From an uncultured Trueperaceae bacterium (lineage in GTDB: Bacteria; Deinococcota; Deinococci; Deinococcales; Trueperaceae), in contig CALCHY010000294.1 in the NCBI GenBank assembly GCA_937907415.1, positions 1 to 14,173 of the forward strand: DNA of 14,173 bases. Direction: 5' to 3'. How positions within the stretch are numbered: position 1 is the stretch's first letter; every line of letters begins with the position of its first letter. The notes under the pieces were generated by a model. That model did no database searches, was not told where the DNA came from, and worked only from the letters and a program-made list of their open reading frames with translations. The position numbers were made by a program, and so were the translations under genes. This document shows positions 6,930-14,035 of the stretch, piece by piece.

Positions 6930-8155
6930 CGGCGGCCAGCCACAAAGAGCTCCGACTCCTCGTGGTAACCCAGCAGTTCCCGCAAGGCTCAGCAGAGGCG
7001 TTCCTTGCGCCAGAGCTGAGCGAGATGAAGAAGCGCGTCGGCGCCCTGATCCTCGTACCCAGGTCGCCAGGCTCCAAGGTCGTTCACGGCGACGCCGCCG
7101 AGTTCCTCCCCGACGCGCACGTTCGCAAGCTCGTTTCCGGCGAGATACTCGGAGTGGCAATTCGAACCATCGCCCGCCGGCCCGTCGCCTTCTTGAAGGT
7201 ACTTGGCCTGCTGCTTCGTTCCCGGAACCCCGCCATGTTCATGAGGAACCTAGGCGTCCTACCTAAAGGTTTGTGGCTCGGCGCACTGACACAGGAGTTG
7301 AAAGTCGATCACATCCACTGCCATTGGGCGGCCACCGTGAGCACCATGGCCATCATCGCCAGCACGGTCGCGGATGTCCCCTGGAGCCTGTCGACCCACC
7401 GCTGGGACATCGTCGAGAACAATCTCTTGCGTGAAAAGTCGCGATCCGCGCGGTTCGTGCGCTTCATCTCCCGCAGCGGGGTGCAGCTCGCGAAAGGCAA
7501 CCTCAGCGCGGACGCGAACTGCCAAGTCATTCACCTTGGCGTCTCCGCTAAACCACTTGTCGAGCCCACTTCTCAGAACCGCACTTTTACCGTCTTGTGC
7601 GCAGCTAATCTCATCGAGGTCAAAGGCCACCGCTACCTGCTCACCGCCGTTGCGGAACTGATACGCAACGGTGACGCCGTACGGCTACTGGTCGCGGGCA
7701 AGGGCGTGCTCAGGCAGTCGCTCGAGCAGCAAGCGGAGCAGCTTGGAATCGCCTCATCCGTGGACTTCTTAGGTGTAGTCCCCCACGAACGCCTCCTAGA
7801 TACTTATGCTCGGGGAGAGATCGACGTGGTCGTGCTACCAAGCGTTGACCTAGGCAACGGCCACCACGAGGGAATACCTGTGTCACTTATGGAAGCGATG
7901 AGTTTCGGCATCCCCGTCGTTTCAACTAGTACGGGTGGGATACCCGAACTACTTGGCGAAGGCGCCGGCGTACTAGTGCCTCCCGCGGACGCCCCGGCTC
8001 TAGCAGGCGCCTTGAGAGAACTAGCTACGAACTCGCAGAGGGCCGCAGAGGTCGGGATGCGCGGGCGAGCTCGAGTTAGCAGCGAGTTCTCTGCAGTGGA
8101 TGGCGCCGCTAGACTACTGGAACTGATCCAGCCGACGGACGGGAGCAAGGCGTGA
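6926..8155 (+). CDS. GT4-family glycosyltransferase (WcaL/AmsK-like)
   Basis: The product has 409 residues with a GT-B fold. N-terminal features are LLVVTQQFPQGSAEAFLAPEL (11-31), HIHCHWA (129-135) and LSTHRWDI (155-162), a pattern seen in colanic-acid-type transferases. The C-terminal half has LCAANLIEVKGHRYLL (224-239), LLVAGKG (254-260) and HHEGIPVSLMEAM (313-325), in which E315 and E323 form the EX7E motif; STGGIPELLGEG (335-346) follows. ATGA overlaps with the preceding gene and GTGA with the next place it inside the coupled operon; its own Shine-Dalgarno is weak. Its likely job is adding a sugar to the undecaprenyl-linked repeat unit. Donor specificity is unknown; the WcaL/AmsK comparison is from motif layout only. 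Confidence 0.88.
   Translation: MTAASHKELRLLVVTQQFPQGSAEAFLAPELSEMKKRVGALILVPRSPGSKVVHGDAAEFLPDAHVRKLVSGEILGVAIRTIARRPVAFLKVLGLLLRSRNPAMFMRNLGVLPKGLWLGALTQELKVDHIHCHWAATVSTMAIIASTVADVPWSLSTHRWDIVENNLLREKSRSARFVRFISRSGVQLAKGNLSADANCQVIHLGVSAKPLVEPTSQNRTFTVLCAANLIEVKGHRYLLTAVAELIRNGDAVRLLVAGKGVLRQSLEQQAEQLGIASSVDFLGVVPHERLLDTYARGEIDVVVLPSVDLGNGHHEGIPVSLMEAMSFGIPVVSTSTGGIPELLGEGAGVLVPPADAPALAGALRELATNSQRAAEVGMRGRARVSSEFSAVDGAARLLELIQPTDGSKA
8141..8145 (+). promoter_or_regulatory. Ribosome binding site for the GTG start at 8152
   Basis: GGGAG lies 6 bases before the GTG at 8152, within the end of the preceding glycosyltransferase gene. With the GTGA overlap, it supports this non-ATG start. Confidence 0.7.
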
Positions 8156-9366
8156 GCAGCATTACCATCGTGATTCCCCATTTCGCGCCTGAATCCAACG
8201 CTGGAGCTAAGCGCATCACGGCGCTCGCTGACCTTCTCGTGACCAAAGGCTGGCACGTCGTGGTGGTCACACAACTGCCCCACCAACCTCAGAACAGCAT
8301 CTACGCTGGCTACGATGTGGCTACTCCACACGTTACGGAGACCGGCGGCCTGAAAATCATCAGACTGAAGCCGTGGATAGTATCTAAACAGAGCCTAGTC
8401 CTGCGCCTGCTTTCGGAGTCCGTCTTTACTCTGCGAGCCTTCCCCCACCTGCTGCGCGCGCGCACCGACGTCATACTGGCGTCCAGTCCCTACATGTTCC
8501 TCGGCCCCCTCGCCTATCTGGTGGCCCTGGTGCGTTCTAAACCCTTCGCCTGGGACGTGCGCGACCTCACATGGCAATACCCCAGCGCGAGTGGCAAGCG
8601 TACGTTCGGCTTGGACCTACTCCTCGCACAGGCGATGAAGTTCACAGGACGCCGCGCTGACCTCCTTACCGCCACCACGCAAGGACAACTTGACTACTTC
8701 GGCCGAGTGCGGGGAGCCGCTCGAGTAGTGCCCAACGGCGTCACGCGTCAGATATATGACGCGCTGTCTCAGCTACCCGCGCCGTTCGCGCCGGGGCGTC
8801 CGAGGGCGCAGGTCGGTTATGTCGGGCTCTTCGGGTTCAACCACGCGACAACTAAGATCGTCGAGGCCGCCCGTCAACTGCCCGATGTTGACTTCGTGTT
8901 CGTTGGTGATGGGCCAGACCGCGGCGTGCTTGAGGACGCCGCGCATGAACTGGCGAACGTGACGGTCAAACCCTATATGGCTTTCAGCGAGTTGGTGGCG
9001 GTTTACGAAGGTTGCGATGTTCTCGTATCTCAGTTTCGGCGCAGCCCCGTCTTCAAGTGGGTGCAGGCCGCGAAGGTCTGGGAGTACTTGGCGACTGGCC
9101 GACCCGTGATACATGCAGGCGAGGGCGAGACGGCCGAAGTCCTGGAAGAGAACAACATCGGAGTCGCAGTCGAGCCCGAGAACCCCACCGCACTGGCTAC
9201 GGCGATTCAGCGACTGCTCGCAGACCCGCGCGCAGCGAGGGAGATGGGAGAGCGCGGCAGGGAGTTCGTTCGAGCCTCGCGGATCCGCGAGGATACGTTC
9301 GAGAGTGTCGACAGCGACCTGAGGGTCCTAGTGGCCGGGCAGGAAACTACCAACAGAACCGCATGA
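8152..9366 (+). CDS. GT4-family glycosyltransferase (WbuB-like)
   Basis: The product has 404 residues and the layout of the WbuB group of GT4. The N-terminus reads PHFAPESNAGAKRITALADLL split over 9-29, then VVVVTQLPHQPQNSIYAGY (36-54), the usual 'fast-repositioning' loop. ASSPYMF (110-116) and AWDVRDLTWQY (133-143) match the WbuB 'VRDL' block. The nucleotide-binding half has VGYVGLFGFNH (221-231), VFVGDGPDRGVL (249-260) and KVWEYLATGRPVIHAG (308-323). In this last block the single Glu311 after Lys308 replaces the full EX7E motif, as is normal in this subgroup. The GTG start is backed by GGGAG; the stop overlaps the next ATG (ATGA). In known clusters WbuB-like enzymes transfer aminodeoxy sugars such as FucNAc, but the donor here is not determined. 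Confidence 0.88.
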   Translation: MSSITIVIPHFAPESNAGAKRITALADLLVTKGWHVVVVTQLPHQPQNSIYAGYDVATPHVTETGGLKIIRLKPWIVSKQSLVLRLLSESVFTLRAFPHLLRARTDVILASSPYMFLGPLAYLVALVRSKPFAWDVRDLTWQYPSASGKRTFGLDLLLAQAMKFTGRRADLLTATTQGQLDYFGRVRGAARVVPNGVTRQIYDALSQLPAPFAPGRPRAQVGYVGLFGFNHATTKIVEAARQLPDVDFVFVGDGPDRGVLEDAAHELANVTVKPYMAFSELVAVYEGCDVLVSQFRRSPVFKWVQAAKVWEYLATGRPVIHAGEGETAEVLEENNIGVAVEPENPTALATAIQRLLADPRAAREMGERGREFVRASRIREDTFESVDSDLRVLVAGQETTNRTA

Positions 9367-10844
9367 GCATCCGCTGGTGGCTAAGCCTCCTCGGTTCAAC
9401 CGCGGCTTTGCTCTTCGCGCCCGCCGCGGTCGTGAACTTCTCGGCGTACTGGCTGCTGGGGGACAAGCGCTGGCGAGAATCGACTCCCTGGCTGCTCGTG
9501 TGGGTCCCTATTCTCTTGCTTGGATTGTGGCGCATCACGTTCGGAGACGGCTGGTGGTTGATCGCCGTCGCAGTCACTGGCGCCAGCTACTCACTCGTGA
9601 TCAAGCCACGCAGGGTAACGCCAGTGATCATCGGCTTGGGTGTCGCGATCCTAATCTTCGTCGCGACGGCTTTCGCGAGCACCGTGATCCAGCGCAAGAG
9701 CTGGCATACATACTCCTACTCCGCCAATCAGCTGCGTGTTGCGTTCGATTGGCTGCGTGGCACCAGCCTCTTAGTAGCTAAAGGAGGCGACGCTGCCTTC
9801 GGACAGTTGTGGGAAGTGCCTGCTGGGACCTCGAAGCTTTCCGTGTCCTTAGACTTGCGGACCCCCGTCGCCGGCGCGGATCCCGCAACAGTCAGGGCCT
9901 TCCTGACCAGAGCCGGTGGCCAGGTGAGCCAGCCCTTATCGCCCGCGGCCGACGCAACCACAGAGTGGGCCCGGACTACCTGGACGTTCCCGGTCGAACG
10001 AAGCGAACGAGCTACCCGCCACACCGTTGTCTTGCGGGTTGCAGCCGGCCAGGCCGTCGAGGCGCGCGCCATCCACGTCAGCTCCAACGGTGGCGGTGTT
10101 CCTCGTCAAATCGCTTTCTCACCACGGGCGCAGCTCTGGTATGGAGACCCGAATATCGCTGGTCATTCAGTTGCCATGGCTGGGTTAGTTGCGCTGTCGC
10201 TGACGTCCTCACCTGGGCTAGCGGCCATCTTGCTGGCCGCTAGTGGCGGCGCCGTGGCGTTGACCGGTAGCCGTACGGCGCTGATCGCACTGGCACTGGG
10301 GGCTATTGCACTCGTCATGGCGCAGAGACGCGCTAGACGACTCCGGCTACTCACGCTCCTTGCCGGCGCACTTGCGGTGGTCGCTCTCCTTCTGCTTCGG
10401 CCCGAGGTACTAGGTAGCTTGTCTCGCTTCGTTATCGACGGGAACAGTGTGCCAAGGCAAGAGATCTGGCGGTTCGCCATGGGGCTTAGCGCGGAGCGAC
10501 CTTGGTTCGGCTGGGGTGCTGGAGGATTCGCCGACGCGTGGCAACTAGCTCACGCTGGTGCCTCCAGTCCTCAAGTGACCCACGCTCACAACCTCCTCCT
10601 TGAGTTCTTGGTCGCATATGGCATCCCCGGCGGCCTCACCGTGGCCGTATTCAGTTGGGGCCTGCTGAGGGTCGCGTGGTTACGGCGGCGGAGCGCTGGA
10701 GCGACCATCGCCTTGGTCGCCCTCCTTCTCAGTACGACGGATTACACCCTGTTCAGTTCCGCGGTCTTGGCACTGTTGATTCTCGGCGTCAACACGGACG
10801 AGCTGCTGGTCGCGAATGGCGCGTCCCGGCCGGGGGCGAAGTGA
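9363..10844 (+). CDS. O-antigen ligase/polymerase-family membrane protein with soluble insert
   Basis: I start this gene at the ATG (9363) overlapping the previous TGA; the open frame extends further upstream only as a shadow in the neighbour. The product has 493 residues. Hydrophobic segments at about 5-24, 42-58, 63-79 and 87-107 precede a non-membrane segment (about 112-255). That segment is rich in beta-type residues, with SKLSVSLDLRTPV (157-169), WARTTWTFPVE (202-212) and HTVVLRVAAGQAVEARAI near 220-237. The Wzy_C-type core follows: AGHSVAM (266-272), LTGSRTALIAL (300-310), WFGWGAGGF (381-389) and THAHNLLLEFLVAYG (406-420), whose His-Asn motif is typical of WaaL-type ligases. It is a membrane protein that would join glycan blocks outside the cytoplasm. 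Ligase and polymerase cannot be told apart by sequence. The insert is unusual. Confidence 0.82.
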   Translation: MSIRWWLSLLGSTAALLFAPAAVVNFSAYWLLGDKRWRESTPWLLVWVPILLLGLWRITFGDGWWLIAVAVTGASYSLVIKPRRVTPVIIGLGVAILIFVATAFASTVIQRKSWHTYSYSANQLRVAFDWLRGTSLLVAKGGDAAFGQLWEVPAGTSKLSVSLDLRTPVAGADPATVRAFLTRAGGQVSQPLSPAADATTEWARTTWTFPVERSERATRHTVVLRVAAGQAVEARAIHVSSNGGGVPRQIAFSPRAQLWYGDPNIAGHSVAMAGLVALSLTSSPGLAAILLAASGGAVALTGSRTALIALALGAIALVMAQRRARRLRLLTLLAGALAVVALLLLRPEVLGSLSRFVIDGNSVPRQEIWRFAMGLSAERPWFGWGAGGFADAWQLAHAGASSPQVTHAHNLLLEFLVAYGIPGGLTVAVFSWGLLRVAWLRRRSAGATIALVALLLSTTDYTLFSSAVLALLILGVNTDELLVANGASRPGAK

Positions 10845-10877
10845 TCCCTCCGAATCGACCAGTCTGGTGCTAGCCTG

Positions 10878-10905
10878 CTGGCGTCCTCACAGCTAGGGAC
10901 GCCAG
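10878..10905 (+). terminator. Intergenic hairpin (9-bp perfect stem) before the fusion gene
   Basis: CTGGCGTCC (10878-10886) is perfectly complementary to GGACGCCAG (10897-10905), with a 10-base loop. It sits 34 bases after the ligase gene stop and 11 bases before the TAAGAT hexamer. No T-run follows, so it is either a terminator of non-canonical type ending the upstream operon, or a palindromic operator overlapping the expected -35 position of the downstream promoter. A competing CTAGC (10870-10874) / GCTAG (10892-10896) pairing overlaps it. Confidence 0.45.
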
Positions 10906-10916
10906 TCGCACTGACG

Positions 10917-10922
10917 TAAGAT
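10917..10922 (+). promoter_or_regulatory. Candidate leaderless -10 element (TAAGAT) for the fusion gene
   Basis: TAAGAT matches TANNNT and lies 6 bases before the ATG at 10929. There is no Shine-Dalgarno upstream of that ATG, which argues for a leaderless transcript. A spurious ATG at 10921 opens only a two-codon frame (ATG CCC TGA) ending at the true start. This suggests the fusion gene forms a transcription unit separate from the coupled operon before it. Confidence 0.55.
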
Positions 10923-10928
10923 GCCCTG

Positions 10929-13900
10929 ATGTCCGTAGCCACCCCACGCCTGAGGCGCGGCCTCGCTTTCATCGCGGGCATCGGCATCGCGGCCATCCCC
11001 TCGGTTGGGCCGTTCCTTGCGATTCTGACGATCTTCACCGGTCAGCTTGCCATCCAGCGGGCCGATTTCTGGTGGTTGGCTTCGGCGGCCCTACTCAGTC
11101 TTCCCTATCTTCTCGCGGGTCACCCCGTGGCGGCGCTTCTGACCGCCCTGCAGATCGCCGCGGTGTGGCTCATCTACCGCTCGGCGGCCGAGTTCAGGAG
11201 CGGCGTTCGCAGCCGGACCATCTCGGACGACCTCGGCGCTGGCCTGATCGTCGGGCTTGGGGTAACGCTCGCGTTCGGCTTGCGGCAACTGGGCGACTTT
11301 CGCTTCGATGTCGCCAAGACCGCCCTAGACGCCATCACGTGGAACACTCACCCTGCCGTTTTCGGACACGCGATCCTCGTGATGGCCGCCTTACTCGCCT
11401 TGGTCGTCCCCTCGCCTGGGTTGAGAGTGATCGCGCTCGGCTTGGGCGCGGCTGGAGTCATCATCTCCGGGGCCCGCGAAGCGGTCTGGGCGTGGCTGGT
11501 CATCGCCATCGGCCTGCAGTTCGTGGGCCGCCGCGGCGGTCGCGGGACCAAGATCGCCAGCTGGGTGCTCACCGGCATGATGGCGCTCCTCGTTACGGGC
11601 CTTGCCACGCAGTTGGGGCTCGGCCGCACCGGCTTCCTGACCGATTACGTGCCGCCGCCAGATAACCCGAACCTGTTCCGCGGCACCGAGGTCGCGAACG
11701 GCGACTGGTGGTTCCCGCTCGGCGTCACGTTCACGAGTCACCACGAGACCATCGATGGCAAAGTCCGGTCCGTCATGGATGTCACCAAGACCTCTCCCGA
11801 ACCGTGGTCCAGGCTGCAACAGGCCGTGACCTTGAATCCGGGAGAGACTTACACGCTGAGCGCGCTCCTCAAAGCCACATCCGGCGCAACACCCGGGTTC
11901 GATAGTTGGGGTCAAGACGGTGGGCAAGGAGCGACCGTCACCGTTGGCACCGTCCTGGAAGGCGACACTCACCGCGTCAACTCTGCCGCCGAAGTCAAAG
12001 TCATCTCTACGAGTAGCGAAGCCGTCGACGGGGATTGGGTAAGGGCGATCGTCACCTTCGAGTACACGGGCGCCAATGCGCTTACTTGGTATGTGGGCGT
12101 CGTTCCGGACCGGTCCGTGCTCACCGGAATAACGGCGAGCTTCGCCGAGCTACAGCTTGTGCAGTCGTACACAAGCACGCTTTACCGTCCTGGCGCGGCG
12201 GTCCGCGGGGTCACCGACCTTAGTCAGTCTCGTCTACCGATCTGGCAAGATGCCATCAGCGCCATTCGCGCGAAGCCTCTCCTCGGCTGGGGTCCCGATG
12301 GTTTCCCTAGGGCCGTGGCCGCGGCGCACGCCGACGAACCGCTCTTACGGCCCGTAGCCGCGCACGCTCATAACGCCTTCCTGGGTACGTGGGTCGACCG
12401 CGGCATCGTAGGGCTCGTCGGCCTTCTTGGCTTGATCGGACTGCTGTTCCTCCGCGCCATTCAACAGCGTGATAAAGCTGCACTAGTCGTGCTAGCCGGC
12501 ATCATCGTGCTGAACATGTTCGACTCCACTATCTTCTCAGGGGCCGTCATCTACCCATTGGCCGCCGTGCTCGGCTGGCGAGCAGCGGGCCACCGACAGG
12601 TTGCGGGTCACGAGGCGGGCTCAGGCGCGAACCTCTTCACGCGCGTTAGCCTCGCGGCAACCGATTGGGTTCTGGCGGTAACCGCCTTCGCCACGGCGTA
12701 CGTCCTCGCAGGACCAGCGCCAACAGCAGCCACGGCGAACGACGAGGTCCTGATAGTCCTCTACCTCGCCTTGCTCTGGCCACTGGCCAACGCGCTCGCA
12801 GGGCAGTACCCAGCGTATGGCCGGCCGAGTTGGGCCGAGTTCCAATGGAGCTTCAGCGGCGCGGTCGCGGCAGGCGGGTTCGCGCTGCTGATAAGCGCTG
12901 CGTTCCCCAGCCAGATTCACGTGCCGCTGGCGGTAACTTTCCTAGCAACGGTGATCACATGCGTCATCAACCCGCTTGGGCGGGCCATAGCCAAGCGTGC
13001 GCTCTACACCCTCCGCGTTTGGGGCAGGCCCGTCGTGATCGTTGGTCACCAAGGGTCCGCAGATCAACTCGCCCTCTCGCTGCTGGCGCAGCCACTACTC
13101 GGGCTGCGCCCGGTCGCCATCGTCGATGCGGAGCCGAAGGCAGCGATGGACCCGGCCCTCACGGCCATCGCCCACCACGACCTCAGCCCTGGCGTCGAGG
13201 CGATGTCGAACCACTGCATCGTTCAGCCTGGGCAACAACCTTCCGAGCTACCCCGCCGCGTCCTGAGCGCAGCCGGAAGGGACGCGTTCCGCTATATCCA
13301 GGTCGTCCCCGACCTGCACGACGTGCCCAGCTCAGACGTCGTCGCGAGGCCCCTCGGCATGGCGTTGAGTCTCCAAGTTCAGAACAACCTGGCTTCGCCA
13401 GCCAACCGCGCGTTCAAGCGCACGTTCGACATGGCCGCCGTACTGCTCGGTGGGGTCCTCGCTGCCCCCCTCGTGGCGCTTCTCGCGGTTGCCATCCGGC
13501 TTGACTCCCCGGGGCCCGCGTTCTTCAAGCAGCGCCGCATCGGCCGCGACGGCGTGCCCTTCTTCGTGTGGAAGTTCCGCAGCATGGTGGCGGACGCTCC
13601 AGAACGGCTGAAGTCACTGCTCGAGAACGACGCCGAGGCCCGCAAGGAGTGGGAGGCCACTCAGAAGCTAGTGAACGACCCGCGCATAACGCGGGTGGGT
13701 CGGCTGCTGAGGAGGACGAGCCTGGACGAGCTTCCACAACTGTGGAACGTGGTGCGTGGTGAGATGAGCCTCGTTGGACCTCGCCCGATAGTGGACGACG
13801 AGATTCCCAAGTACGGCGACCAGTTCCACTACTACATCCAGGTGAGGCCAGGCATGACTGGCGCCTGGCAGGTCTCCGGCAGGTCGGACACTTCCTACGA

Positions 13901-14012
13901 TTACAGGGTGGCGCTCGACACCTACTACGTTAGGAACTGGAGCGGTTGGATCGACGTGGACATCCTGGTGAAGACGGCGGCCGTGGTCCTGAAGCGCGAG
14001 GGCGCTTACTAA
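10929..14012 (+). CDS. Fusion: O-antigen ligase/polymerase-like domain (with CBM-like insert) + WbaP-type phosphoglycosyltransferase
   Basis: The product has 1027 residues in one uninterrupted frame. Residues 1-235 are multispan membrane segments, with [11 protein letters not shown] (146-156) and [11 protein letters not shown] (180-190). Residues about 246-417 form a soluble beta-rich module resembling a carbohydrate-binding module, with [14 protein letters not shown] (248-261) and [15 protein letters not shown] (302-316). Residues 437-550 complete a Wzy_C-type core: [20 protein letters not shown] (436-454 region), HAHN (479-482) and [12 protein letters not shown]. After a linker (551-570) comes a full-length WbaP: TM block 577-690, a Rossmann-like domain (700-800) with [12 protein letters not shown], then the catalytic domain 829-1027. 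That domain has FD (833-834), the helix-breaking P847, [13 protein letters not shown] (860-872), WKFRSM (881-886), the catalytic pair D933-E934 in [10 protein letters not shown], and SLVGPRP (947-953). WbaP proteins place a hexose-1-phosphate on undecaprenyl phosphate. The two halves are individually complete. Confidence 0.88.
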   Translation: MSVATPRLRRGLAFIAGIGIAAIPSVGPFLAILTIFTGQLAIQRADFWWLASAALLSLPYLLAGHPVAALLTALQIAAVWLIYRSAAEFRSGVRSRTISDDLGAGLIVGLGVTLAFGLRQLGDFRFDVAKTALDAITWNTHPAVFGHAILVMAALLALVVPSPGLRVIALGLGAAGVIISGAREAVWAWLVIAIGLQFVGRRGGRGTKIASWVLTGMMALLVTGLATQLGLGRTGFLTDYVPPPDNPNLFRGTEVANGDWWFPLGVTFTSHHETIDGKVRSVMDVTKTSPEPWSRLQQAVTLNPGETYTLSALLKATSGATPGFDSWGQDGGQGATVTVGTVLEGDTHRVNSAAEVKVISTSSEAVDGDWVRAIVTFEYTGANALTWYVGVVPDRSVLTGITASFAELQLVQSYTSTLYRPGAAVRGVTDLSQSRLPIWQDAISAIRAKPLLGWGPDGFPRAVAAAHADEPLLRPVAAHAHNAFLGTWVDRGIVGLVGLLGLIGLLFLRAIQQRDKAALVVLAGIIVLNMFDSTIFSGAVIYPLAAVLGWRAAGHRQVAGHEAGSGANLFTRVSLAATDWVLAVTAFATAYVLAGPAPTAATANDEVLIVLYLALLWPLANALAGQYPAYGRPSWAEFQWSFSGAVAAGGFALLISAAFPSQIHVPLAVTFLATVITCVINPLGRAIAKRALYTLRVWGRPVVIVGHQGSADQLALSLLAQPLLGLRPVAIVDAEPKAAMDPALTAIAHHDLSPGVEAMSNHCIVQPGQQPSELPRRVLSAAGRDAFRYIQVVPDLHDVPSSDVVARPLGMALSLQVQNNLASPANRAFKRTFDMAAVLLGGVLAAPLVALLAVAIRLDSPGPAFFKQRRIGRDGVPFFVWKFRSMVADAPERLKSLLENDAEARKEWEATQKLVNDPRITRVGRLLRRTSLDELPQLWNVVRGEMSLVGPRPIVDDEIPKYGDQFHYYIQVRPGMTGAWQVSGRSDTSYDYRVALDTYYVRNWSGWIDVDILVKTAAVVLKREGAY
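11664..12179 (+). other. CBM-like inserted domain within the fusion protein
   Basis: Residues about 246-417 of the fusion protein interrupt the Wzy/ligase membrane core between the SGARE-containing helix block and the PIWQDA...GWG block. The segment lacks hydrophobic helices. It opens with a NL-x-NG-x-W type start and has [15 protein letters not shown], both common in galactose-binding-fold carbohydrate modules. Binding to the growing glycan outside the membrane is inference. Confidence 0.6.
13413..14009 (+). other. Catalytic phosphoglycosyltransferase domain of the fusion protein
   Basis: Residues 829-1027 form a bacterial sugar transferase domain. It begins with KRTFD and a re-entrant-type hydrophobic helix with P847. 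It contains [12 protein letters not shown], the Asp-Glu dyad D933-E934, the GPRP signature and the C-terminal [14 protein letters not shown] block (972-985). All key positions I can name for this family are present, so it should be active at the cytoplasmic face. Confidence 0.88.
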
Positions 14013-14018
14013 CCCCAT

Positions 14019-14035
14019 CGCGGTAGAGTACCGCG
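14019..14035 (+). promoter_or_regulatory. Perfect 7-3-7 palindrome over the uppS promoter and start codon
   Basis: CGCGGTA (14019-14025), a GAG spacer (14026-14028) and TACCGCG (14029-14035) form a perfect inverted repeat. It contains the TAGAGT hexamer and ends on the first base of the GTG start. It could be an operator for a dimeric regulator. In read-through transcripts from the gene upstream, it could also fold into a hairpin reaching the start codon. Confidence 0.45.
14024..14029 (+). promoter_or_regulatory. Candidate leaderless -10 element (TAGAGT) for uppS
   Basis: TAGAGT matches TANNNT and lies 5 bases before the GTG at 14035. There is no Shine-Dalgarno in the 22-base gap after the fusion gene, so a leaderless transcript is the simplest reading. 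No clear -35 is visible; it would fall inside the end of the fusion gene. Confidence 0.5.

Noticed and set aside
9012..9362. In-frame open stretch upstream of the ligase gene at 9363
   Set aside because: It lies wholly within the WbuB-like gene in another frame and is Arg/Gly-rich. The ATG at 9363 overlaps the previous stop as in the rest of the operon.
10921..10929. ATG at 10921 as an alternative start of the fusion gene
   Set aside because: It is out of frame and hits TGA after one further codon. The ATG at 10929 is in frame and has the correct spacing to TAAGAT.
11072..11665. 197-residue open frame in another + frame within the fusion gene
   Set aside because: It is extremely Arg/Gly/Pro-rich, typical of a shadow frame; the overlapping frame has clear membrane helices and family motifs.
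11391..11972. 193-residue antisense open frame
   Set aside because: It is opposite the well-supported fusion gene and has no motifs, no Shine-Dalgarno and no recognisable product. Long antisense frames are expected at this GC content.
12665..13504. 279-residue open frame on the + strand inside the fusion gene
   Set aside because: The translation is Arg/Pro/Ser-rich with no family resemblance. The overlapping frame encodes the conserved WbaP domains. It is a GC-rich shadow.
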